Source: Phoronis ovalis (Eukaryota; Phoronida; Phoronidae). Taken from it: a stretch of DNA of 13,432 nucleotides. Below, in pieces: positions 1-11,900 of this stretch. The position numbers were made by a program, and so were the translations under genes. Position 1 is the first letter of the stretch, and each line of letters opens with the position of its first letter. The DNA lies in the NCBI GenBank assembly GCA_028565635.1, contig JAOXYB010038240.1, positions 1 to 13,432 on the forward strand. Reading direction: 5' to 3'. The notes beneath the pieces were generated by a model that saw only the letters and a program-made list of their open reading frames with translations, made no database searches and had not been told where the DNA came from.

Positions 1-2467
<2,467 letters not shown>

Positions 2468-2910
2468 CAGATAGTTAATGTAGACCCGTTAACAGTCGAT
2501 ATCTAGTCATCAGTGACTGCGAGACAAAATACTGAGGTGTAAAATCTCTAGCGAAAATGGAATTTATGCAAATTTTGTTTGAAGTTTGTGCAGTAAAATA
2601 ATTATCACATATTTTTATTGTTTGTCTTTTTATACTTGTCTGTATAGAAGTTTATAACTGGGCATTTCTTGATTTCTATCATTATATACACAGTTTGGCC
2701 GATGTGATTTATAATTGTCTTATGTTGTTTTGTACAGGGTTTTTCCAGTACTCGGAAAGAACCATTTCAAATATATGACTGTTGTAAATTTCACAGTTAT
2801 ATGTGCTATAATTATTTGGCTAATTACAATGCAGAATAATGATTTATTCACTTGCTCCTGTACCAAGCCTCACACCTCAAAGTGTTAATAAATAAGAACT
2901 ACCAATTTCA
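2468..2910 (+). other. Probable RSPRY1 3' UTR
   Basis: AT-rich non-coding sequence follows the stop codon. The first convincing poly(A) signal is AATAAA at 2887-2892, with a T-rich stretch near 2946-2955 that could serve as the downstream element. A second AATAAA at 4008-4013 could give a much longer UTR. The true end is not determined by sequence alone. Confidence 0.5.
2887..2892 (+). terminator. Candidate poly(A) signal of RSPRY1
   Basis: A canonical AATAAA hexamer lies 420 bases after the RSPRY1 stop codon, with a T-rich element about 55 bases downstream. The hexamer is common by chance in AT-rich DNA, so this is a candidate only. Confidence 0.4.
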
Positions 2911-4904
2911 AGAGCATACAACTAAAAATTCAATAAGTATATGCCTTGTTTTTTTCATAGGGTTTGCAATAACAGTCAGGTAGTACTTTTTTGAGATTTG
3001 TCTTGTTAATCCTGCAATGAAAGCCAAGGAACCACTTTTGTTATGATTATTATTAAATGAAAAACCATATTCTAATGTCATTGGAAGCAATGGAAAGTTG
3101 ATGTTGTCCTAAAAAAAGAACCTGATATCATTTATTGATGTGTTTGAAGGTTAACAAATTATGTTGCCGGAAAAGCAGCACATGCACACTCACACATTGT
3201 AAAGGGGGCATGTAATAGTATCTGATATCTCCCTGAGTAGCTATGTTTTTGAACTATAGGAATATCCTCAGAAGTGAAACTTACACATCACATATTAAGA
3301 ATTACGCATTGTCACTGCTGTTTGTGCTTTATCGTTTTTGTGCAAAGGTAAATGGGAACCAGATAAATTATACTGGTCATCTACATGTTATTTTAAAAAT
3401 TGTATTGTGATGTAAATTATATGTAAATAAGATACTTGTTAAAGTGTTTATATTTTAGCCAGAACATATTTAAGAATATTTTCATGTGTACTTGAATTTT
3501 ATTCTGTTATAATTAAACGTACGCTATAAAGTGTTGTGCAGAAAAGTTTTGTTTAATGATCTTTTTGCCACTGGTTGATAAATTGTTAGTGATTAATGGG
3601 ACTCTTTGCTCTAATTCTATAATGCCGGCCTTTAATTTTTCTGTCGCATCAGCAACAAACATTTTGCTGACACAGTGTAGTATCTAATGCTACTCTGTTA
3701 TGGTCACATTTCAAAGTGGATGCTTATATTCCAGTGATGCCTAAAATAATGTCCAGTAGTAATTATAGTTCTGTGGTTATATTCAATTATAGTTTAAACT
3801 TCCATTTTCAATTCATTAGAAAATTTTCTATCCATTGATAGTTTCGTATTTAAATTAAATAATTAGAAAATTTTAATTATTAATTGAAAGATATAGTTCT
3901 AAAGCAGTTTTGGACCATTCAAGTTTTTGCTGTCACTTCAAGTTTGTATCTGCACCTTGTGCATGTGTACACCTGCCGGGGCACAAAATTGGACACACAC
4001 ATGCCTGAATAAAACAGCTCACTTTGTTTCCAATTGTGATAAATAATACCATTCTACCCTCAAATTCCGTGAAAGAGTATCAACATTGTAGAAAATGCAT
4101 AAAAAATTATAGTATTTTCTGGGTGGACGATACTCTCCATGCAGACGTTTCAGTACCTTCATTCTTTAGGCGTTTTTTGTTTTTTTACACACTTGATATT
4201 TGAATGTTAAATGATTACACAAAGGCCTTTGAACAGAAAACCATAAATTGTTCAAAATACAGAAAATAAAGGAAAACAAATACATTGAATACATTGTAGA
4301 ATGATAACTAATCAGAGATGCCAAGGTCAGGGCAAATACATGCGGAACATTAGTGTTTTTGTGACGTCATTTAATTGTATAATAAAATTAGCAAAATTTT
4401 AGCGGTTGTCACCAGACTTAATTGGCATGTCTCGATTAATTGTAAAAAGAAGAGCGATATTAAAAAATGTACAGTATTTACCATACTTTTCCAAACAGAC
4501 GTCCAATCCAGAAGACCAATTTAATTTCCTGAGAATTTTTTGAATGAAAAATTTATTTCATGTGATCACCTTGGGACGTGTCGGATTTGCAATTAACCAG
4601 GATTTCAGGATGATCATTTGTGGGATTCTGGAATTTTAGTTAGTCCAGGAATTCTGCCAGGATCGCTACTCCTTTCGGGAGGCACTGATCATGACCTTAA
4701 TTCTTGATAGGGGTGTCACCCAGGAGTCAAAAGTTGGTCATGTAATATGTGCAGAATTGACAAACTCATGTGCCCGAAATATTCTGGAAGGAAAAAATCA
4801 GCCTTGTAGGCCGGGGCAAAACATAAAAATATCCTTGAAAAATCATACCGTTTTAGAGGGCCTAAAAAACAGCCTGAATTTGGTACATACCTAAATTGGC
4901 TGTG
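2911..4904. other. Intergenic region, no gene recognised
   Basis: About 2 kb lies between the RSPRY1 3' UTR and the repeat cluster upstream of PPP4R1. It holds a second AATAAA (4008-4013), a perfect 14-base palindrome TAGAAAATTTTCTA (3817-3830), a small inverted repeat (3858-3865 with 3874-3881), a tandem AATACATTG pair (4279-4296) and a consensus cAMP-response half-palindrome pair TGACGTCA (4362-4369). Open frames at 2908-3090 (minus) and 4691-4894 (plus) are short and have no recognisable domain. No RNA gene was seen. Confidence 0.6.
4362..4369. promoter_or_regulatory. Possible CRE-type site (TGACGTCA)
   Basis: An exact 8-base palindromic CREB/ATF consensus lies about 1.6 kb upstream of the PPP4R1 start codon, in otherwise CpG-poor DNA. 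An 8-base match can occur by chance and nothing nearby supports an enhancer. Confidence 0.2.
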
Positions 4905-4946
4905 CCCCCCCCCCCCTCCGACTATACCCCTTCGACTATACCCCTT
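4905..4946. repeat. Poly-C tract plus 14-base tandem duplication
   Basis: Twelve consecutive C residues (4905-4916) are followed by two exact copies of CGACTATACCCCTT (4919-4932 and 4933-4946). A similar GACTATACCC string occurs inside the element at 5081-5489. These may therefore be the remnant of an older related element. Confidence 0.7.
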
Positions 4947-5080
4947 AATTTACTACCTCAGAGAATATATAGGATGATTTTTATATAATCATCATGTCTT
5001 TGGTGTATTAGTTGTTTCTTTCTATAATCTATTATATATAAAAATGTACTAGAGGCTTTTTATAGCCGGAGGTCTCATAT

Positions 5081-5489
5081 CCCGGGGGGGGTACTCTGGT
5101 TATTTTTTGGTGGGGGTGTGCAGCCGAGTTGAAAATTTTGGATTTGGATTGTATCCGACTCAGTTTTACTGTATTTTTTTTGGATTGCTACAGTGATATT
5201 CAAAAATTTGGATTTGACTATACCCACTGCTTACAGCATATAATTTGGATTAATTTTAGGTTTGTATCTATAATTCCATAACTATATTTTCGAATTTGGT
5301 TTGCATCATGCAGTCAGTTTGCTTAAAAATGCCTATACCCTTACAGTATTTCACAAAATTTGGATTACTACCCGGCTACAATTTCAAAAAATTTGGATTG
5401 CCGGGGTTTGCTACCACAAGCTAAAATGTTGGATTGGGTTCCGCAGCACATCCCTGTAGTCAAAAAACCTTGAGTACCCCCCCCCCCCA
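5081..5489. mobile_element. MITE-like element with G-tract/TACTC inverted ends
   Basis: The left end (5084-5096) reads eight G then TACTC. The right end (5472-5488) reads GAGTA then twelve C, so the termini form a perfect 13-base inverted repeat with weaker similarity further in. The 9-base string GTCTCATAT lies immediately outside both ends (5072-5080 and 5490-5498), as expected of a target-site duplication; it could equally be scored as 8 bases (TCTCATAT). The interior of about 400 bases has no transposase, so the element is non-autonomous. An 8- or 9-base duplication points to the hAT or Mutator-like classes, but no terminal sequence proves either. I recall similar GGGGTACTC-ended dispersed repeats from several invertebrate genomes; that is memory, not a search result. 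Confidence 0.75.
5140..5435 (+). repeat. Degenerate minisatellite of TTTGGATT units inside the element
   Basis: Eight exact GGATT cores start at 5140, 5146, 5182, 5210, 5247, 5362, 5395 and 5431, mostly preceded by an A/T run and often followed by G/ACTAC. A variant (GGTTT) occurs near 5297. Spacing is mostly about 28 to 37 bases, so this looks like a decayed array with a unit of about 35 bases. Confidence 0.6.
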
Positions 5490-5498
5490 GTCTCATAT

Positions 5499-5750
5499 TG
5501 TTTCTGGGAGGAGTGCATGACTGTGTCTTTGGGATGAAATCTTTTTTTTGAATTTTATACTTTCCTATCATGATTTTATATTTCTGAATTTCTACCCCCA
5601 GAATTTCTACCATTCAGAAAATCTTCAAGAATTGGTTACTACATGGGTTGCTGTAAAAAGTTGAATTAGTTACATGTAACTTTAAAATCTGGGATTGCTT
5701 CCTAACACATTTTAAATTTTGGATTCACCGTTTTATAAGATATTCGTGAA
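5499..5750. repeat. Repeat-like flank continuing the GGATT theme
   Basis: Past the right end of the element, related strings continue: GAATTTCTACC twice (5586-5596, 5601-5611), TTGGTTACTAC near 5632, TGGGATTGCTTCC near 5689 and TTTTGGATTCACC near 5716. No ends or duplications bound this piece. It may be an older copy of the same family or ordinary divergence of a local array. Confidence 0.35.
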
Positions 5751-5799
5751 AATTTGACAAACAAGCACCTGGCACCATCTATTGAGGAATTGTCACTTT

Positions 5800-5945
5800 G
5801 TCAATGTTCGCATTTGTTCGGTAATTTCCGTCAAAGTTCAAAACTGTGGATCTGGCCATTGACCAATCAAAAATCCGAATTCGTTTTGGCGCACATTGAA
5901 TTAGCCAATCAGCATCAAGAACCGAGGCCTCGTGGTTTGGCCAAT
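5800..5945 (+). promoter_or_regulatory. PPP4R1 promoter and 5' UTR: CCAAT boxes, E2F-like site, CpG cluster
   Basis: Three forward CCAAT boxes lie at 5863-5867, 5905-5909 and 5941-5945; the middle one (AGCCAATCAGC) is a close NF-Y match. TTTGGCGC at 5885-5892 matches the E2F consensus. There is no TATA box at a suitable distance. By hand count about 13 CpG dinucleotides lie within 5808-5990, far denser than anywhere else in the window. A TATA-less, CCAAT-bearing CpG-rich promoter suits a housekeeping phosphatase subunit. The start codon context AATATGGCGG also resembles a YY1 site. The transcription start is not visible. Confidence 0.6.
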
Positions 5946-5952
5946 ATGGCGG
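5946..5952 (+). CDS. PPP4R1: PPP4R1 coding exon 1 (start codon, MA)
   Basis: Only seven coding bases, ATG GCG G, precede a GTAGGT donor at 5953. The G joins AT of the next exon to give Asp, so the protein begins Met-Ala-Asp as in vertebrate PPP4R1. The ATG lies just after a CCAAT box at the edge of the CpG-rich promoter. The 5' UTR belonging to this exon lies upstream and its start is unknown. Confidence 0.85.
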
Positions 5953-8900
5953 GTAGGTACTTCGCACATTTCGAACGTTTCTCCCGTTTTCTTTGAACCA
6001 TTGTGTTCAATCATAAGTCTTTGTTCGTTATTTCAGATATACCATTTTACCAAGACGACATCGAAGAAGGCCTTGATGATGGTAAGTTAGAAATATTACA
6101 ATTCTATTAATTACTAACATGGATTTGTTTTCATGTGCAACTGTACTTGACTTTTGTTGAAAAAGCACGCTTGTTTGTGCACATTGTTTTTGTGAGAAAT
6201 GTCGTCATTCATTAACTTATTAAAATTAATTTGATGCGTCGTGTTAGAAGTGAAGAATGGTGAATTTATTTCTTTGACGGTGTGTTTTTTAAATGCGGAA
6301 CATATTTGTGTGACCCGAAGAAAACTGAAAGGACCAAATTTGGATATTTTTCCTAAAGCATGTCCAGGACACTTGATTTGCGAGGTCATGTGACCCCAAA
6401 ATGAAATTCATTTTTACGTTCAATGTTTTTATTACTTAGTATGTATACAACCTTTTTGTGTAATTTAATCTGTAATAATCGTCAGCCATGGAAACAAACG
6501 GCCAAAAAATGCCTACATAGATTCAGTAATCAAAATTTTTGGCGGGATTCTCACTGAAGGACTTGCTGGCTTAGACATAGCTGAAACACAAAGAAAGTGA
6601 CTCACGATGTACATATTTGTAAAATGTTTATAAACATAATACTTTTTCTGCATCTTTTACATCTGCATCTTATTAAATTTTTAATTTAACGTTAACGAAC
6701 TTATTTCATTTGGATTTATAAGAAATTAGGCCAAATAGAAAGCAAAAATAGCGTGTTTCAGTTTTCATAAACAAAGGCTTTGTTCAGTTTGACCTAGATA
6801 TTTATCAAAACAACTACTGTAAGTAGTTTATAGGAAATCTTCTATTGATATTTAAGATGTGTTATATTTTAGCTACTACAATATTCTCATTAGATTATTA
6901 GATATTTAAAAAAAAAGAAGTAAAGAAAAACATGTCAATTTTTTGTTAAATAGTAATAAAAACTGCATGACTAACAAAGCATTTATCAATGTATTGATTC
7001 CAGTATTAGTAATATTTATTTAAAAGATAGGAGTTTTTAATTTTAATTTTGTTGTGCTTTGCAAATTCATTCATGAATAATTTGAAAAGTTGTTTGATGT
7101 GATGATAAATATTCTACTCCCTGGAGAGTTTCTATATATGCATTTCAATATCATCCAATTTCATACTTATGTTTGTGCTTTAATCATACAATTAATATTA
7201 TCACTCCTACCAACTGACCACACAATGTGTCATTCAGTGTGAATCATATGATATTCATTGAAAACTTGTCAAAAAAAGCAAAAGAATTACTCATATAATA
7301 GAGAGAACATATCATATAAGGACAAGTTCGCAATTTACAAGAATTATGAGGCTTTATGAGAGAGGAAGTGCTAAGGGTCTTTGTTTGAAGGTATCAGAAG
7401 GCAAACTATCCAGTCTTTTCCATGCAATTATCATCTATTTCGACATTTTGTATACAAACATAGTCTCCTATATTCTTGTAAAATGCTTTGTAATTAAAAT
7501 CCTTCTGAAAGCCCAGGATGTTTATCTTTATTTATTTAATTCATTATTGGCCTCTGTTTACTTAGTTGTGAGTGGAAGAGCTTTGTTATGGTCCACTGTG
7601 TATGGTAAAATGTACTGTAGAATGCTTAGTAAATGTGCTCCTAATGTTATGCCCATTTATATAAACAAGCCTGAACATCCAGAATTGCTTCTGCCTATGA
7701 TTTTAAATATTACAAGATATACAAGATGGTTGTTATTAATCTGTCAACAAGTTATAATAAAATGTCCAATGTATTTAAGGAAAACAAATCATGACAGGTA
7801 TTATACCAAAATTGTCCTTTCCACCATTTCTTTAATAACAGCAGGCATATTATATTGTCAGTTTGCTAAGCTATTGAACACAAAATAATTGAAAATAGCT
7901 TCTGATTATCATAATTATAGCTCCCTAGTTACCATGTAATTGTATGCTTTATGCCTACAAAATAAGTCAGATAAGGCTGGTTGATAACTTTGAAATATGT
8001 TGTAAATGAAGGACTTCTAGTGTTTGTATTTCTGCAGTATGACATATTGGTTCATATCAGTGTATATGTAGTGTATTGCAGAAGTTCAGATAAAATTGTC
8101 TCTGGAATTCTTATTTTAATTTATTGGTTACATATTCATAAACACTATCTAATTACCTCTATTACATGGGTTTTTGAAATCTGGTGACCTTGATAGGAAA
8201 AATGTAAGACCAAAAAAAAGCAACAATAAAATGTGAATGCAATAATGTTGTTGATCAGTACAATGAAATTGTGTTTGGGCTTTGTTCTGGTAGGTCTGCA
8301 GGTGCTTTTTACAGACATCTATTTTTATGTGACCTGCCTGCAGCTGATAATATATCTTCTTAGGCTGAATAACCTTTCCAAATGTATGTTATTTCTGAGT
8401 ATCCATTGAATAGCCAGTACTTACAAGTAAGAAAACATTATAGCCACATTTCTGGTGCATTCTTACAATGTTGGCTGGAGTTCATGTCTCAAACAGTTGA
8501 GCTTCATGTTTAGATGTCAATTTTTGTAGGGTGTGACAATGACATGGTGTCCTATGGGAGTTCCAGCCCAGATGATTTTCTTACACCACTCCAAAAACTG
8601 GAAAGATATATGGAAAGTGAAAATATATTTACAAGGTAAGCAGTGGTTGGGATTTTTGAAAACACATTTAAAAGTTAAAAACTGGTGGTTAATGCAACTG
8701 CTGAAATCAGTTAGTCAATTGATAAAATTCTTTGAATGTTTTCCTAGCCACCTTCAGCTGTACACAATTTGCTTCATAGGAAATTGTCCTGTAAAAAAGA
8801 GTTGATTAGGAACACTAACAGTCTTTTTTTTTGTGTAACCAGGTAATGTCACCATTAACATTTATATTAATTCCAAGACTTAGCTTGTTTATGCCACTAA

Positions 8901-11900
8901 ATTAGAGTGACTCATTCTTAGTAGGCGGGAAAGAAATAGGTCACTACATCTCTGTGGCATCTGGCTAATGTCTTGTTTGTGTATAATCCATATGTGAAAA
9001 CCATAAAACTGCTACCAGTAGCCCAGGTTTAGCATGATCAGATTTTCATCAAAGGCTATGATAAAGACTGTACCATTGCAGTTAGTCAGCTTTACTGTTG
9101 AGTAAGTTCATGGCCAATACAGTAAAAGCTACTGATGTGCTTCATATCTCTCACTGCTTTAGATGGCTGGGAGTATGCAGAAATTTAAAAGAAATAAACT
9201 CAAAAATCCTTAGTTAAGTGTTTTATTTCTCATATTCCCTCCATTAACATAAACATCATTTGAAAATGTAGGTAGCCCACATGGAAAAATACTGATTCAA
9301 GTTATTGAGGAGGGTAAAATAGTGATCGACTGTCTGATAGTTTTAAGTGAACCAATAGGAAGATTGGTCTCCATCTACTTGAATAGCAAGCTCCACTCAA
9401 ATGAACTTTTAAAATGTAAGGCTTGTTCAAAATTACTTGAGAGTTTGTGTGATGACCTGATGACTGAAGTTCTAGTTTCAGGTTCATTTTGTTATTTAGT
9501 TACCAAGATATCAGATAATGAAATAATTTCAAGGTCATTTATTCCAAGTTTTGATAAACATGATTTTAATAGGATAGGATTGATTTATGTCACTGAATTC
9601 TGAAATAGTCCCCTTTCAACAAATTTAACAACCAGCTTGCTATTATGCCTGTGAAAAGTGATTAATTCATTTCGTGTTGTAAGTGTCAGCATCGAGCAAA
9701 CTAACTGCCATTAGTATTTATATTTAACTGCATAGATTCAGGAAAAAGTGCAAACAAATTGCTCATGTGACTCTCCTTACCAATTTTTTGTTGTTGTCTC
9801 TGTAATCCTAGAATTTGTAGTTTAACTGCAGAAATGTATTTGTTGACCATATTTTCTTGAAAAGAGTAGCAATAGAAGTAACTGCATATTTGAAAATGTT
9901 TTTGGGAAACATGTGTCAGTGTGCTGATTATGATGTCAGAAACAGACTCAAATTGCTCTAGTTGTGAGTGAGCTTGTATTGCCATGTAGACAAGAACTGG
10001 TCCTTGCTTTATTTTACATTTAGTCAAAACAGATCTCTTGAAGAAAATATATTTTCATAAATTTGACTAGAGATATGTGCAACTGAGTTAATGACTGATT
10101 GACTGAAGTTGAAGAGCATTGAATGTTACCATGGACATAGGCAATGAAAACTATGTGGATTATGTTAGGCATAGGTAGGTTAGTGAATGGTGATGGATTG
10201 TACCAGTTGCTATAAGCTTAGGTTATTGTTGCTATGTAATATAAGTAATATAAGACCTGCTGAAGTTGGAAGTTGAGCTTTTGTCCTAGGGTGACCTATG
10301 TTCTCTACAGCACTCCAGAACATAAAATTAATATTAATAAATGGTGCATTATTCTAAGTCTATCCTGCATCACTATTGCCATGTAGCCAATTTCTTTGTG
10401 ATTTGTGAACAAAAGACCACTAGCAAAGTTGAGGTAAATTTGTTTCCATAGTCAAACACCTGTTCTTTTAATAAGTACACATTTTCAAAGTTTTGTTAAT
10501 AATTATTGTAGTTATTTTCATATCAAATTAAAGTATTATTTCCCTAATAAAAGTTTTTTGTCATTAACCCCATGCTTTCCAAGGCATGTATGGCAAAAGT
10601 ACACATCAAGGAATTTCAATATGAAAAAACTGTTGTTTCTTTAAGTAGGTCATGACCTCTTTATGGGGTTAATATACTCTTTTTACTGCCTGGTGTAAAC
10701 TTGTAATTGAACTTGATGTACAGTTGTTCAAGTACCATTCAAGAAGCAGTACAGGTGGTGTATTTAGCAATTAATAAACAATAAATCCCTGACTCTATTA
10801 ATAAATACATATTATCTTTCTGTACTTGGAAGGCTTTGTGTTAAATTTTAATTAAAATAAATGTTTATACTACTAAACACCTGAAAAGATCACAGAAAAT
10901 AAAAGGGTACAGTGAGAGCGAACAATGACATTCTTGAACAGGACAATAGGATTTTGTGTAAATTCACCACTTGTTTATGTACAGTTTTAATTCACTAGTA
11001 AATATATACAAATCTAAATTGAAGATTCAAATGAATCATCTGGATATTAATTTATTTTGAGCTGAAATTAAAATACCAAAAACAACTTCTTTGGTAGTAG
11101 CTCCAAGCTGTTGTTGTAGTATTACTCACAAGCAGTTTCACATAAAATACACCACAGTATTTTGGGAATTACAGACAAATGGTGGCAAGAGGAATACTGG
11201 ACACCCTTAGAGCAGTTGGGACAAGCGAAGAAGAGTGTGAAGGTGTTCTGCAGGCAATGGCCAGGCTATCCGAAGATCTTGGTAAGTAGTCTTAATTATC
11301 TATGTGTCACTATGTAATTAAGTGCTCTAGCATATTATGTATGTATTAGGACCCTTGCATCAATCAAACATGTTATTTTTTCTGAAGCTACTGAGGCAAA
11401 TGCAGAAACCAAATTGCACCCTACTGGTTTTGTTTTAGAACCCTCTGTAAGATCGGAATTAATGGAGCAAGTACCACACATAACAATGTACTGCCAGGAA
11501 AACAAGCATATCCAAGCATTTGATGAGGCAGTGCCTAAATTTGTACTGCCGATGATTGTCAGATATTTGACAGATGCTAATAACCAAGTTAGAAAAACAA
11601 GTCAGGCTGCTCTGTTAGTCTTGCTGGAACAAGAATTAGTGGAGCAAGGTTAGCTAACTTTTCTTAATGAATGCTGAAAATCCTTAAGCAATCCAGTCTT
11701 ATAAATGCTGCTCTGGATGATAAATAAAACTTAATACAGATAACATTCTGTCACATAGCATTGTGTAGCAGTCATGTTAGCTAATTAATTAGTAATAGTT
11801 CTTGAGTGTCTGAATTTCGTTACCATTGATGGGCTCTGCGCAGTGGACAGTATGTAACTTGGTCAGAGAAAGATTTTGTAATTGTCAACATATCCCGTAA

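Larger units (their letters stand above)
8636..11174 (+). other. PPP4R1 intron 3
   Basis: This 2539-base phase 2 intron carries the piggyBac-like MITE at 10564-10672, a tandem TAATATAAG pair (about 10237-10254) and an open frame at 9253-9603. That frame, 117 codons including the stop codon, has a protein-like composition, but its length is within chance expectation. A minus-strand frame at 9701-10027 is of similar weight. No RNA gene was seen. Confidence 0.8.

Noticed and set aside
2908-3090. 60-codon minus-strand frame
   Set aside because: The length is ordinary for random AT-rich DNA, no domain is visible and the position lies in or just past the RSPRY1 3' UTR.
3817-3881. Perfect palindrome TAGAAAATTTTCTA and a nearby AT inverted repeat
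   Set aside because: They are composed almost wholly of A and T. Such palindromes are common at this base composition and have no bounding duplication.
4691-4894. 67-codon forward frame upstream of the repeat cluster
   Set aside because: It is short, has no recognisable motif and ends next to a poly-C repeat. Chance is sufficient.
5368-5613. 81-codon minus-strand frame across the G-tract element
   Set aside because: It is low-complexity translation of the GGATT repeats and poly-C (a Gly run), not a transposase.
5754-5996. Frames on both strands across the PPP4R1 promoter
   Set aside because: Stops are scarcer there because the DNA is more GC-rich. The forward frame is not the one that starts MAD and matches PPP4R1.
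8533-8805. 90-codon forward frame over PPP4R1 exon 3
   Set aside because: It is off-frame from the conserved reading and runs through the GTAAGC donor.
9701-10027. 108-codon minus-strand frame in intron 3
   Set aside because: I recognise no family, and the length is within what a window this size yields by chance. It is kept only as a note in the intron entry.
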